Counted from the stretch's first letter, positions 25,688 through 36,203 are shown. The stretch is 55,512 nt of DNA from Clostridium sp. CF012 (GCF_018861755.1 NZ_JAHLEF010000033.1:1-55512), one strand, 5' to 3'. Program-made: numbers and translations. Notes: generated by a model not told the origin, from the sequence alone.

Positions 25688-26566
25688 TTAATACATCGAT
25701 TTTGGAAGTCCTTCCCATACTAAATCCCCTTTAATATATTCTTTATTCTTTATAATCAATGTTATAAATTGATCATTAAATGGAACTATAGTTTGCTGAC
25801 CAAACATGGTTTTCGCAACTTTTATTGGTATAGCTATGCTTCTTGTGGGACCACCTTGATGATCATATGGCTGAATAATATGTTCAACATCCTCTAATGA
25901 GTATATTCCAGCCATGTTAAGATTATCCGTATAACCGTCCCGTTTAGATTGCCACCATTGTAAAGTACTTTGTCCACGAGTCATTGTCTTTATTTTATTT
26001 AATATATAGTATCGGTCATTCGATATTCCAATCTTATCTAATATCTTTTCAAAATCTTTATCATCTAAAATATCTTTTTTTATAACTATATTATTCATAT
26101 CAGAAATAACACTAAGAAATTCACCGATTTTTCTCGATATTTTTTCAAGTTTTACTCGTTCTTTAGTTATTTCTATAGAATTTAGCTCATCTAATTTATC
26201 TGATTCATCTTTAAGTTTTTTTAACTCATCCTCCCAATACATGATATATTTTATATGTCCAGCGACCTGAAATATATTTGTTTCATGTAGAATTATAGGT
26301 AATATTCTATTCTTATAATCTTCGTCTTTTACAAACTCAAGAACCTCATACATGCAATTAATAGATTTTAAATACTCTTCACTAATTAACATTAAAACAA
26401 AATCTGACTTTCTAACAATTTTCATATATTCCTTGATGCTTTCCGTATAATTTATCCTCCGCTCATCCCTTGTTAGTGTTATTCCCATTCCCAAAAATCT
26501 TTCATCTAACTTATCTGCAAAGTCTTTGTTCTTCCACGAATATGATATGAAAATATTTTTATTCAT
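25688..26566 (-). CDS. TIR-domain protein with a C-terminal domain of unknown role
   Basis: 292 residues. The N-terminal TIR domain (1-150) shows IFISYSWKNKDFADKLDERF, GITLTRDERRI, SDFVLMLISEEYLKS and NCMYEVLEF, where glutamate 74 matches the catalytic glutamate of TIR NAD+-consuming enzymes (CxxE). A helical linker leads to a C-terminal part (about 190-292) with TLQWWQSKRDGYTDNLNMAG and YSLEDVEHI, which I do not recognise as a named domain. A small aromatic-rich W-W...GYT...AG pattern of this kind occurs in various small prokaryotic proteins. Start ATG, GGGGGACAAAT upstream. It follows the TIR-TPR gene by 212 bp on the same strand. Likely an abortive-infection effector. Confidence 0.85.
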   Translation of the reverse strand: MNKNIFISYSWKNKDFADKLDERFLGMGITLTRDERRINYTESIKEYMKIVRKSDFVLMLISEEYLKSINCMYEVLEFVKDEDYKNRILPIILHETNIFQVAGHIKYIMYWEDELKKLKDESDKLDELNSIEITKERVKLEKISRKIGEFLSVISDMNNIVIKKDILDDKDFEKILDKIGISNDRYYILNKIKTMTRGQSTLQWWQSKRDGYTDNLNMAGIYSLEDVEHIIQPYDHQGGPTRSIAIPIKVAKTMFGQQTIVPFNDQFITLIIKNKEYIKGDLVWEGLPKSMY

Positions 26567-26778
26567 ATTTGTCCCCCATTTTTTGAATATTTATTATTCT
26601 CTCTTGTAAGCTGTGTCCTTTAGAAAATCTCTTATCCAATTAGTAACCATGCTTTTTAAATTTAATTTATTAAACTAATTCACCATAAATTGCTATATTC
26701 CTTTTTTTAATTACCATAAACTCAAAATTTAACTAAATAGTTTTTTAGTGTTATGTATAATGGAAATTATATCTAGAT

Positions 26779-28875
26779 TTAATTTTTAAAAGGTGGTTCC
26801 CCGAAACTTTTATCAAGTGAAATAGCTATTTCATCGTTTCTAACTGCTTCCTCTTCTTCCCCCAGCTCATATTGTACTGCAGCTAAATTGTAGTAACCTA
26901 TAGCGTAATCAGGCTTATTTTTTATTACCAATTTATAATACACTTTAGCTTCTTTAAATTTTTTTAAAATACGGAACATAGTTCCTAAATTATTATATGC
27001 ACCAATGTACAGTGGGTCTAACGAAATAACTTTCTTATAATATTTAATTGCTTCATTAATATTATTTGTTGCATAAAAAGTATTTGCAAGGTTAAAATAT
27101 GAAACAATATAGCTTGGATTAATATCTATAGACTTTAAATACATATTTATAGCCTTTTTAAAATCTTCTAATTCAAATAAAGCATTTGCTAACTTTAGGT
27201 ATACTTCAAAATTACCATTGTCTAACCTAATATATTTCTTATATGCTTCAACACTCTCAGTATACTTTCCTGATTCTAAAAATACATTCCCTAAATTTAA
27301 GTAAGATGATGCTACATTTCTATTTATTTTAATAGATTTTTTAATATTAATAGTAGCTTGTTTATAATCGCCTAATTCAAGATAAACACTTCCAAGATTA
27401 TTGTATGCTTCCGCTAAATTAGGATTTAAATCTATCGCCTTCCTATAATTTTTAATAGCGTCTTCCATAAAATTTGATTTTTGTAATACTATTGCTAAAT
27501 TAGAATATAGCTCTGATTTATTTGGATTAAATCTTATTGCTGTTTCATAAATTTGTATAGATTCTCCTAATAACTCCAACTCACTAAGCGTGTTAGCTAA
27601 GTTATTGTAAAACATGCATTCATATGGATTTAAATTTATTGCTTTTTCTAAAACCTCTTTTGATTCTTTATATCTTTTTAATTTATAAAGTAAAATACCA
27701 TAGTCATTATACGCCTCATCAAAGTTTGGTTTGGAAGCAATTACGTTTTTATAATGTTTTTCAGCCTCATCATAATTGCCAATGCTACTAAATATATCTG
27801 CCATAATTTTATAAGCTATATAATCTTCGTTATTTATAACAGTAATCTTTATAACAATATCTAATGCTTTTTCAAATTGTTCTAAATCTTCATATAGTTT
27901 TGCTAAATTATAATAAGCAATAAATGATTCTGGATATAATTCAATCTCTCTTTTGTACATTTTTTCTGCTTCATCGTATAGTAGTTGCTCGCAAAGAATA
28001 GTTCCTATATTGCTATGCACATCTGGATGATTTGGATTTAATTTTAAAACTATATCAAAGTATTGTTTTGCTTTCTCATATTCCTTCAAACTAAAAAATG
28101 TATTCCCTAAATTATAATAAGCTAATATGTTATTGGAATCTAATGCTATAGCTTTTAAATAATTTGTTTTTGCAATTTTAAACTTTTGCTCTTCGTATGC
28201 TAAAATACCTTTATAGACGTATCCTTGTGCATAATTACTATATTTATCTATAAATGAATCTAATGAAACCTGTCTCTCTTCTTTATCTTTTATAAAATAT
28301 ATATTTAATAATTCTTCCAACAAATAAGAGTTATCAAACTTTATAAGATCTAAAATCTGCTTATATTTATCCTCCATTAATTTATTTAATGGTATAGCAT
28401 TCATATCTCCTAATTGAACCATAAATTGACCAATTACACGCGATATTTGTTCTATTATCTTCATTTCTTCATATACTGGTATAATATTTAAAGCATCTAG
28501 ATTACTTACCTCACTTTTTAATTCATTTAGTTGCTTTTCCCAATACCCTATATATTCAAGTTTATCTTTGGTTTCGAAAATCCCAGCATCATCTAAGACA
28601 ATAGGCAATAATCTCCCCTTGTAATTTTCATCTTTTATAAATTCTAAAACTTCATACATGCAATTTTTTGATTTTAAATAACTACTACTTATTATCATGA
28701 GCACATAATCTGTATTCCTAATATTCTTCATAAAATGTTTAATACTATCTTTAAAATTTAAATTTCTTACATCCCTAATAAAATTAATACCCAATAATTG
28801 AAAATCTTTATCTATCTTATCCGCTATTATTTTATTATTCCATGAATAAGACATAAAAATCTTTGGCACATTCAT
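26779..28875 (-). CDS. TIR-TPR protein
   Basis: 698 residues. The TIR domain (1-150) closely parallels the neighbour: IFMSYSWNNKIIADKIDKDF, INFIRDVRNLNFKDSI, NCMYEVLEFIKDENY with candidate catalytic glutamate 75. After a linker, about 14 consecutive tetratricopeptide repeats of 33-34 residues fill 215-690 (units such as AYYNLGNTFFSLKEYEKAKQ and AEAYNNLGSVYLELGDYKQA). TPR arrays bind peptides or act as sensors, so this could sense an infection signal and activate its own TIR domain or the second TIR protein. Start ATG, GAGGAGGTCTAAAGA upstream. It begins 79 bp after the hsdR stop with no clear terminator between, so readthrough from the restriction operon is possible. Confidence 0.88.
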   Translation of the reverse strand: MNVPKIFMSYSWNNKIIADKIDKDFQLLGINFIRDVRNLNFKDSIKHFMKNIRNTDYVLMIISSSYLKSKNCMYEVLEFIKDENYKGRLLPIVLDDAGIFETKDKLEYIGYWEKQLNELKSEVSNLDALNIIPVYEEMKIIEQISRVIGQFMVQLGDMNAIPLNKLMEDKYKQILDLIKFDNSYLLEELLNIYFIKDKEERQVSLDSFIDKYSNYAQGYVYKGILAYEEQKFKIAKTNYLKAIALDSNNILAYYNLGNTFFSLKEYEKAKQYFDIVLKLNPNHPDVHSNIGTILCEQLLYDEAEKMYKREIELYPESFIAYYNLAKLYEDLEQFEKALDIVIKITVINNEDYIAYKIMADIFSSIGNYDEAEKHYKNVIASKPNFDEAYNDYGILLYKLKRYKESKEVLEKAINLNPYECMFYNNLANTLSELELLGESIQIYETAIRFNPNKSELYSNLAIVLQKSNFMEDAIKNYRKAIDLNPNLAEAYNNLGSVYLELGDYKQATINIKKSIKINRNVASSYLNLGNVFLESGKYTESVEAYKKYIRLDNGNFEVYLKLANALFELEDFKKAINMYLKSIDINPSYIVSYFNLANTFYATNNINEAIKYYKKVISLDPLYIGAYNNLGTMFRILKKFKEAKVYYKLVIKNKPDYAIGYYNLAAVQYELGEEEEAVRNDEIAISLDKSFGEPPFKN

Positions 28876-28954
28876 TCTTTAGACCTCCTCAAGAATTATT
28901 AAATAATTAATATATGCTAATGAACCCATAAACATAGCTATTGTCCTTAAATCT

Positions 28955-31900
28955 TTATATTCCAGCACTCATAAGTTCCGCTTGCTTAATAACTATGTTT
29001 ACAGCTCCATCTGCTTTTTCAGGAGGATATTTATATTTCCTTAGCAATCTTTTAACCATTCTTCTCATAGCAGCTCTTGCTGATTCCTTCTTGTCCCAAT
29101 CTATAGTCTTATTCTTTCTTACCATGTCAGTTAATTCATGTGCCATTGCTATTAAGGTAGCATCCTGCATTTCTTCTAGTACTTTTGGATCTGCTACTAA
29201 TGCTTCATAAAATGCATATTCCTCTGTTGATAGACCTTTTTCTTCTCCTTCTTTTACAGCGGTCACTATGTCTTTAGATAGGTTAAGTAGTTCTTGTATT
29301 ACTTCCGCACTTGTAATCATTCTATTATTATATTTCTTCATTAAATCTTTTAGTTTTTTAGAGAACAGCTCTGATTTAACAACGTTGCTTCTTTGAAATA
29401 CTTTTATATTATCATTAAGTAATTTTCTAAGCATCTCAGCAGCTATGTTTTTATGCCTCATATTTTTGATGCTATTCATGTATTCCTCTGACAAAATTGA
29501 TATTTCAGGATTAGTTTGATTAGTAGCTTCAAATATATTAAATACTCCTTCTTGTTGTATAGCTTGCTCAATTATTACTTCTATTCTTGCATTTACTTCA
29601 TTAGCAGTAAGCTTACCTCTATTCGCCAATTTACATACACCAGCTTTTATTCCCTTAAAATATTCTATCTCTTTCTTCTGTTCTTCATTAAGTAATGCTC
29701 TACAGAGTGTCTCAGCTTGGCTAAGTGCCGTTGCTTCTCTAATAAAGAGTTTAGAATCTTCTTCATCAAATCCTAGTACATAGTTAATACCTTTTAACAA
29801 TATACCTAACCTTTCTTTCTGTGATTCTCCAAAGAATGCATGATAATCAAATCCGTAGAAGAAATCTTTCATTATCTCTAACTTCTCTAGTGCTATATTT
29901 AATGCCTGGCTTACATCTGGGACTTTGTCTTTATCTCTATTAGTGTATTGATTTAATGCATTCTTAAGCTCTGCCGCCATCCCTATATAGTCAACAACAA
30001 GACCTGCTTCTTTATCCTTATATACTCTATTTACTCTAGCTATTGCTTGCATTAAATTGTGTCCCTTCATAGGCTTGTCTACGTACATAGTAGCCATAGA
30101 TGGTACATCAAAGCCTGTTAGCCACATATCAACTACAATGGCTATCTTCATTTCACTTTTTTCATCCTTAAATTCAATAGCTAGATTTTTTCTATATTCC
30201 TTGTTACCGATAATATCGTGCCAATTCTCATCATCTTGATTGCTTTCTGTAAGAACTACCTTTACCTTATTAGTCCAGTTTGGTCTTAATTCTAGTACTT
30301 CCTTATAGAGATTTATTGCTATCTTTCTACTCATACAAACAATCATGGCTTTCCCTGTAAGGACATATTGGCGTTCTTCATAATGCTTTACTATATCTTT
30401 AGCAAGCATCTGAAGTCTTTGCTTAGATCCTATTATAGTTTCTATTCTGGATAAGTCCTGTTTAGATTTATCTATAATATACACTGTTGTTTCCTCAGCT
30501 ATTTTAGCGTACTCAGCATCTATCTGTTTTAGCACTTCTTCATCCAGTTTTAATTTAGCAGTTCGATTTTCATAATAAATAGGAACAGTTGCTCCATCTT
30601 CAACTGCTTGTGTCATGTCATACACATCTATGTATTCTCCAAATATTTCTCTTGTAGATTTATCATTAAAATCTATGGGTGTGCCTGTAAATCCTATAAA
30701 CGTAGCATTTGGTAGGGCATCTCGCATATTTTTAGCATATCCATACTTCCATTCACCTGTAGTTCTATCTAACTTAGCCTCTAATCCATATTGTGAGCGA
30801 TGAGCCTCATCTGCTATAAATATAATATTACTTCTTTCTGATAACACATCTGGATTCTCTTCAAACTTCTGAATAGTAGTAAATATGATGCCTCCTGCAT
30901 TTACCCTTAGTAGCTCTTTTAGGTGTTCTCTATCTTTAGCTTGCTTAGGTTCTTGCCTAAGTAATAGCTTTGATGAAGCTGCAAAGGTAGTGTATAGTTG
31001 ATTATCCAAATCATTTCTATCTGTTACTACTACTACTGTAGGATTGTTAAGTTTTGGATCTGTCACAAGTAATCCTGTATAAAATACCATAGAAAAGCTC
31101 TTACCACTTCCTTGTGTATGCCAAACAACACCTACTTTTTTATCATTATTAGCTAATGTTTCCTTAGTTCTGTTGACGGCCTTAGTAACAGCAAAATATT
31201 GATGATAACCGGCCACAATTTTTACAGTAATACCTTTTACATCTTGATATACAATATAGTTTCTAATAATATCTAGTAACCTACCTTTTCTAAATACCCC
31301 ATCGAGTAACACATCAATAGGATTAAAGTCACCAACAGGTGCTTCTCCATGTCTAGACTTCCATTCCATATATCTGCTAAAATCTGCTGAAATAGTTCCC
31401 ATCCTTGCAGTTACTCCATCTGATATAACATTAAAAGCATTATAGTAAAATAGTGATGGTATATCTAGCTGGTAGTTCTTTATCTGATTGTAAGCATTTT
31501 CTATAGTAGTATCATCCTTCATTGCATTCTTAAGTTCAAACACAACTAAAGGGATGCCATTAACATATATAATTATGTCTGGCCTTTTCGTTTTAAATTC
31601 TATAATTGTGTACTGATTAACTACTTTAAAATCATTAGCATAAACATTCTCAAAGTCTATAATCTTAACTTGAAAGGTTCTATTCTCATCATCCTTTTTA
31701 TAAGGTATCGACACCCCTTCAATTAATAGCTTGTGAAAGCCCTCATTAATATCTGCTAGCTTAATAAGCCCTAAGTTTCTTACCTGCTTGTAGGCCTCTT
31801 CTAATATATCCTGCGTTATACCTTTATTGATACTAGTAACATATTCAAAGAAATAATCCTTAAGAATAACTTGACTATAATCGCGCTGTATATCTGGCCC

Positions 31901-31984
31901 ATATACATATTCATAATCCAATAATTGAAACTGTTCTATTATTGCTTTCTCTAAAGTATCTTCTGTAAAAGTCATGGGTATCAC
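28955..31984 (-). CDS. hsdR: Type I restriction enzyme R subunit (HsdR)
   Basis: 1,009 residues, the DNA translocase and nuclease of the type I complex. N-terminal PD-(D/E)XK nuclease: RPDIIIYVNGIPLVVFELKN (D, E, K). SF2 motor: Walker A HTQGSGKSFSM, FIADEAHRSQYG (DEAH), GFTGTPIDFN (motif III), VVDMWLTGFDVPSMATMYVD, and IARVNRVYKDK (motif VI). The C-terminal helical region binds the methylase. The ATG has AAAGTGAGGTG upstream and follows hsdS by 7 bp. Length and all motifs look complete, so the enzyme should be active. Confidence 0.95.
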   Translation of the reverse strand: MIPMTFTEDTLEKAIIEQFQLLDYEYVYGPDIQRDYSQVILKDYFFEYVTSINKGITQDILEEAYKQVRNLGLIKLADINEGFHKLLIEGVSIPYKKDDENRTFQVKIIDFENVYANDFKVVNQYTIIEFKTKRPDIIIYVNGIPLVVFELKNAMKDDTTIENAYNQIKNYQLDIPSLFYYNAFNVISDGVTARMGTISADFSRYMEWKSRHGEAPVGDFNPIDVLLDGVFRKGRLLDIIRNYIVYQDVKGITVKIVAGYHQYFAVTKAVNRTKETLANNDKKVGVVWHTQGSGKSFSMVFYTGLLVTDPKLNNPTVVVVTDRNDLDNQLYTTFAASSKLLLRQEPKQAKDREHLKELLRVNAGGIIFTTIQKFEENPDVLSERSNIIFIADEAHRSQYGLEAKLDRTTGEWKYGYAKNMRDALPNATFIGFTGTPIDFNDKSTREIFGEYIDVYDMTQAVEDGATVPIYYENRTAKLKLDEEVLKQIDAEYAKIAEETTVYIIDKSKQDLSRIETIIGSKQRLQMLAKDIVKHYEERQYVLTGKAMIVCMSRKIAINLYKEVLELRPNWTNKVKVVLTESNQDDENWHDIIGNKEYRKNLAIEFKDEKSEMKIAIVVDMWLTGFDVPSMATMYVDKPMKGHNLMQAIARVNRVYKDKEAGLVVDYIGMAAELKNALNQYTNRDKDKVPDVSQALNIALEKLEIMKDFFYGFDYHAFFGESQKERLGILLKGINYVLGFDEEDSKLFIREATALSQAETLCRALLNEEQKKEIEYFKGIKAGVCKLANRGKLTANEVNARIEVIIEQAIQQEGVFNIFEATNQTNPEISILSEEYMNSIKNMRHKNIAAEMLRKLLNDNIKVFQRSNVVKSELFSKKLKDLMKKYNNRMITSAEVIQELLNLSKDIVTAVKEGEEKGLSTEEYAFYEALVADPKVLEEMQDATLIAMAHELTDMVRKNKTIDWDKKESARAAMRRMVKRLLRKYKYPPEKADGAVNIVIKQAELMSAGI

Positions 31985-31991
31985 CTCACTT

Positions 31992-33212
31992 TTAAAGATT
32001 TATTTTTAGGTTATCTAAATTTATTTCTCCATTCATTAGTTTGGGGAGAAGGGTGTCTCTTAGATTATTTAATTTAGCATTCTGTTCAATGTTGATTTCT
32101 ATCTTCTGCATTAAACTAAATACAATAATAGAATATTTTTCTACTAAATTTGATGGCGGCAAAATTATTTTTATATTATTCAGAATATTTTGATTTATAA
32201 GCGGTTGAGCGGAACCTCCAGCTAAATCTCTTAATGATAATCTTAAGAGACAGATATATAAATATGGTAAATTTTCTTTTTCAACTGATGAAGCAATTAT
32301 AGCATTATCTGTTATCCAACATGGTTTTAGTGTTAATCGTATTGAACCACAATACGCCCCTACTCTACCCACTACTATACATGATTCATGTTGTAATATT
32401 TCATTAGTTTTTCCTATTATTCCATTCGAACCAAATATAAAATTATTACCTTTTCCCGTTCTTAATTCTTCTTTAATACCTTTTCCATTTTTAAAATTTC
32501 CAATTATATTTAGAGTACCTACTTTCCATTCCTTAGGAATTTTTCCTAACTCGCTATCAACCATCTCTCCACAAGAAGATTTATAAGGTAATCCTACTTC
32601 ATTTAGGAAATCAAAATCCACAAACCATTGTTTAAATAAGAGCTGAGATAGAGCTTGTAGATTCTCGTTAATTATATTATTCAAATCGATTTTACTATCA
32701 ATAATTTTAAGAATATAGCTCATTTTTTTTTGAATACGCAAATCAAACAATGGAAATTGCATTTCTACAAAATCTCTCTGATATAGATGAGGTATTACAC
32801 TTCCTTCTGTTCTAGCTGCAATGAATGATTTAAAATATTGCGATTTAAAATAGTAATACAAAAAATCCGTATCTATTATATCTGTTCTCTCATTTCTTAT
32901 TACAAAAATACCTGATGCAACTGTTGTTGGAATATCTAGACTCATTACATATCCAATTTTTCCAATTGTTCCATCTTTTGAAATTAATATATCTTGTTCC
33001 TTCAATATTATTTCTGGCGATTCGTTATACCTTTCTTTACTAATATGACCACATTTGTTCCAATTAATTCCATAAACTTCTAATGCATCTCCATTGATAA
33101 TTCTATAATTACTATCTTCTAAATACTCTGATTTTTTCAAGCCCTTCCAACCTATTCGACCTTTAATATATAAATATTCTCCTATTTTCAAGGAACATTT
33201 GTTATAATTCAT
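31992..33212 (-). CDS. hsdS: Type I restriction enzyme specificity subunit (HsdS)
   Basis: 406 residues. Two target-recognition domains (about 15-160 and 215-345) are each followed by a conserved helical spacer: NLQALSQLLFKQWFVDFDF in the centre and LNNLRDTLLPKLMNGEI at the end. The two halves set the bipartite DNA sequence recognised by the HsdM2S methylase. I place the start at the ATG at 33212, with AGGAGG eight bases upstream, rather than the TTG two codons earlier. It overlaps the end of hsdM by about 11 bases. The recognition sequence cannot be predicted by eye. Confidence 0.93.
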   Translation of the reverse strand: MNYNKCSLKIGEYLYIKGRIGWKGLKKSEYLEDSNYRIINGDALEVYGINWNKCGHISKERYNESPEIILKEQDILISKDGTIGKIGYVMSLDIPTTVASGIFVIRNERTDIIDTDFLYYYFKSQYFKSFIAARTEGSVIPHLYQRDFVEMQFPLFDLRIQKKMSYILKIIDSKIDLNNIINENLQALSQLLFKQWFVDFDFLNEVGLPYKSSCGEMVDSELGKIPKEWKVGTLNIIGNFKNGKGIKEELRTGKGNNFIFGSNGIIGKTNEILQHESCIVVGRVGAYCGSIRLTLKPCWITDNAIIASSVEKENLPYLYICLLRLSLRDLAGGSAQPLINQNILNNIKIILPPSNLVEKYSIIVFSLMQKIEINIEQNAKLNNLRDTLLPKLMNGEINLDNLKINL

Positions 33213-34713
33213 ACCCAATTCCTCCTAGAGCATTTTTAATTTTATCCTCTAGTTTCTTAGATTCTTCAAACTGCTTGGCTAATTGACTCGTTATTTCTTC
33301 CATCTTATCTTCAAAAGGAATTCCATCATCTTCTATTTCTTCTATCCCAACATATCTTCCAGGAGTCAATACATATCCATGCTGAGCTATTTCATCTATA
33401 CTAGTAGATTTGCAGAAACCTTTTATATCCTCATAGCTCTTATTATTTTTCCAATTATGATATGTATCTGCAATCTTTTTAATATCATTTTCATCTAGTT
33501 CTTTTAATCTTCTATTTACCAAATGACCTAAATTTCTGGCATCTATGAATAATACTTTATTCTTAGTAATTTCTTCCTTACCCTTGCGCAATATCCATAA
33601 TGATACTGGTATACCTGTAGAATAGAATAATTGTCCTGGCATCGCTACAATACAATCAACTATATCATCATTTACTATTGCTGTTCTTATTGTTCCTTCA
33701 TTTGATGTACTGGAACTTAATGAACCATTTGCAAGTACTGAACCCATTACTCCATTAGGTGACAGATGATGGATCATATGTTGTAACCATGCATAATTAG
33801 CATTGCCAACTGGTGGTACCCCATACTTCCACCTAATATCTTCTTGTATCTTTTCGCCGCCCCAATCAGATATATTAAATGGAGGATTAGCCAATATATA
33901 GTTTGCTTTTAAAGTTTTATGTAAATCTTCATGGAATGTATCAGCATTATGAGTTCCTAAATCTGCTTCTATTTGTCTTAGAGCTAGGTTCATTTTAGCC
34001 AGCTTCCATGTGGTAGGATTACTTTCTTCTCCATATACAGATATATTATTAATATTGCCTTGATGCTCTTTAACAAACTTAGCAGATTGGCAGAACATAC
34101 CACCAGATCCACAGCACGGATCATATACACGTCCTGAGTATGGTTCTAAAATCTCTACTAAAGTACGCACAACACAAGATGGCGTATAAAATTCCCCTCC
34201 TAGTTTCCCTTCCGCACTAGCAAATTTACTTAGAAAGTACTCATATACACGTCCAAGCATATCTCTTTCCTTTGCTTTATCACTTCCTATATCAAGATTA
34301 GTGAATAATGTCACTAGCTCACCTAATCTAGTTTTATCAAGTTCTGGTCTTGAATAGTTCTTGTTTAATACGCCTTTTAAAGATTGGTTCTCTTTTTCTA
34401 TGAGTTCCATAGCTGTATCTATTTTTTTACCAATATCTACAGAAGTAGCATAAGATACTATTTCATTCCACCGAGCCTCTAATGGTACCCAAAATATATT
34501 CTCTGCTAAATATTCATCCTTATCTTCTTCAAATCCTTCTTCTTCTTTTGCTAGCTCCTCATGTTTTTCCGAGAAAGAATCTGATACATATTTTAAAAAT
34601 ATTAAGCCTAGTACTACATGCTTATATTCAGATGCATCCATACTTCCTCTTAGCTTATCTGCTGCGAGCCATAATTTATCTTCAAATCCTACTGTTGCTG
34701 TGTTTTCTGCCAT
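33202..34713 (-). CDS. hsdM: Type I restriction enzyme methylase subunit (HsdM)
   Basis: 503 residues, an N6-adenine DNA methyltransferase. The N-terminal helical domain (DKLWLAADKLRGSMDASEYK, LGLIFLKYVSD) is standard for HsdM. The SAM-binding motif is VYDPCCGSGGMFCQSAKF, the catalytic motif ILANPPFNISDWG (NPPF), with GGEFYTPSCVVRTLVEIL ahead of them. The C-terminus (about 460-503) is charged and helical, contacting HsdS. ATG with ATGGAGGTT upstream. It is the first gene of the hsdM-hsdS-hsdR operon; upstream DNA for 500 bp is non-coding and should hold the promoter. Confidence 0.96.
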   Translation of the reverse strand: MAENTATVGFEDKLWLAADKLRGSMDASEYKHVVLGLIFLKYVSDSFSEKHEELAKEEEGFEEDKDEYLAENIFWVPLEARWNEIVSYATSVDIGKKIDTAMELIEKENQSLKGVLNKNYSRPELDKTRLGELVTLFTNLDIGSDKAKERDMLGRVYEYFLSKFASAEGKLGGEFYTPSCVVRTLVEILEPYSGRVYDPCCGSGGMFCQSAKFVKEHQGNINNISVYGEESNPTTWKLAKMNLALRQIEADLGTHNADTFHEDLHKTLKANYILANPPFNISDWGGEKIQEDIRWKYGVPPVGNANYAWLQHMIHHLSPNGVMGSVLANGSLSSSTSNEGTIRTAIVNDDIVDCIVAMPGQLFYSTGIPVSLWILRKGKEEITKNKVLFIDARNLGHLVNRRLKELDENDIKKIADTYHNWKNNKSYEDIKGFCKSTSIDEIAQHGYVLTPGRYVGIEEIEDDGIPFEDKMEEITSQLAKQFEESKKLEDKIKNALGGIGYEL

Positions 34714-35217
34714 AATGCAATAACCTCCATGTGTTTCATCTAATGTTCACTCAATTATATCATTCATTTGGAAAATACTATGATGTTATTTTATATTTTT
34801 ATTTAACTTACTTTTTGTACATAAAGATTACCTATTCTGTTGACTTTCTTAGTCTGCGAAAGTATAGAACAAGTATCATGTAAATCTTATTTTGTCTTCT
34901 TTATAAATATTTTTTCGGGGAAATTATTTTGTATATATTTTTTAAATTATTTTTTGTAGATGTTTTTATTGTCCTTTCCTCTCTACATTAATCTATATAT
35001 ACGCCACTTTACTCCTTCTCTGTGTGGGGGTTTTTCTTTTAGAACTTTCATTTTTAAAATTACTCCTATACAATAAAAGTGATACATATATTTATCCATG
35101 CTGCTGCACCACCTACTACATCTATTGTCCAAAATCGTCACATAAAAAAAGAGAAGGCTTAGTTAACCCTCTCATTGCATAATTAAATTTCAGTTAAATT
35201 TAATACGATTCTAACTC
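34714..35217. other. Intergenic region upstream of hsdM
   Basis: 504 bp, very AT-rich. It should contain the hsdM promoter on the minus strand. I see no frame with a ribosome binding site and no strong hairpin, only a weak GAGAAGG / CCCTCTC pairing near 35150-35180. Confidence 0.4.
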
Positions 35218-35384
35218 TTAATTGTCTGTGTAGTAGTCACTTAAACAGTTACCATCTTTAAACTTATCCTTCATTGCTATATCGTGTCCAGTTTCTATAA
35301 ATTTGTCATACCTATTATGTCTGATTTACATTCATTGTTTTATAGCTCTAGATACTTCTCATATAACCTTTTATGTTTACCCAT
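35218..35384 (-). pseudogene. Frameshifted small gene following the recombinase
   Basis: The recombinase stop overlaps an ATG (TAATG) that opens MGKHKRLYEKYLEL and stops after 14 codons. Downstream another frame reads RHNRYDKFIETGHDIAMKDK and FKDGNCLSDYYTDN. Together they look like one small basic protein broken by mutation. Family unknown. Confidence 0.35.
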
Positions 35385-35980
35385 TACTTAGTGCTCTCTT
35401 CAATGATCTTAATGTATTTATATAAACAAGATCTTGATATGTCGCACATTCTAGCACATTCACTCTTATTTATCTTGCCATTCTTTAATAGGCCATAAGC
35501 TTTGACTACTGCCACTGGAACATCTTCTATAGTAGTTGTAGGTCTACCTATTAACTTTCCTTTAGCTTTAGCATTAGCCATACCACTTTTAACTCTTTGG
35601 CTTATCATGTTTCGCTCTAGCTCTGCAAATACACCCATCATCTTTAACATTCCTTCTGTCATTGGATCTAATGCTTTTATGCAATCTACAATGAAATTTC
35701 CTAGCACTAATTTAATTCTTCTAATTTTAGCTAATTCTATAACTTCACATAATTGTTTGGTGCTCCTGGTAATTCTGCTAACTTCTGTTGCTATTATAGT
35801 GTCTCCCTGCTCTACTTTATCTAATAGCTTATTAAACTCTATTCTGTCTGTCTTAGTGCCACTAGCATATTCCAGGTATATATTATTAGTAGTAACTCCT
35901 AACGCCTTTAATTCTCTCGTCTGCCTCGTAATATCCTGCTTAGTATTGTCTGTAGAACATCTTGCATATCCATATAACAT
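35384..35980 (-). CDS. Serine recombinase, resolvase/invertase family
   Basis: 198 residues. The N-terminal catalytic domain begins YGYARCSTDNTKQDITRQ, with the nucleophilic serine at position 9. TIIATEVSRITRSTKQLCEV and FAELERNMISQRVKSGMANA (long E helix) are standard. The C-terminus is a helix-turn-helix (INKSECARMCDISRSCLYKY) for site binding. The size fits resolvases and invertases rather than large integrases. It lies between the restriction operon and a recently inserted NUDIX gene and IS element, so it may be the recombinase of a small mobile unit. Its ATG has a GGGTGGGGAATAT leader upstream. Confidence 0.92.
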   Translation of the reverse strand: MLYGYARCSTDNTKQDITRQTRELKALGVTTNNIYLEYASGTKTDRIEFNKLLDKVEQGDTIIATEVSRITRSTKQLCEVIELAKIRRIKLVLGNFIVDCIKALDPMTEGMLKMMGVFAELERNMISQRVKSGMANAKAKGKLIGRPTTTIEDVPVAVVKAYGLLKNGKINKSECARMCDISRSCLYKYIKIIEESTK

Positions 35981-36203
35981 ATATTCCCCACCCTTTCAAA
36001 TACACTCTAAATATATAATATACTATTTATTCCAACATGTATACAAAATGGTATAAATATTTTCGACTACAGTTTTTAATATAAAAGTACCTTGAACCCC
36101 ACTTAAAAGTAATCCAAAGTCGCCAACGTTGGCACATTTAAAGTGTAGTGTAAAACAAATGTTATTGTTTACGCTTATATGTTCTCATCGGTTCATAAAA
36201 TAA

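Noticed and set aside
26779-28200. Regularly spaced similar DNA words that could suggest a repeat array
   Set aside because: They are the 33-34-codon TPR units of the TIR-TPR gene, not a CRISPR array. No CRISPR array or cas gene was seen in the window.
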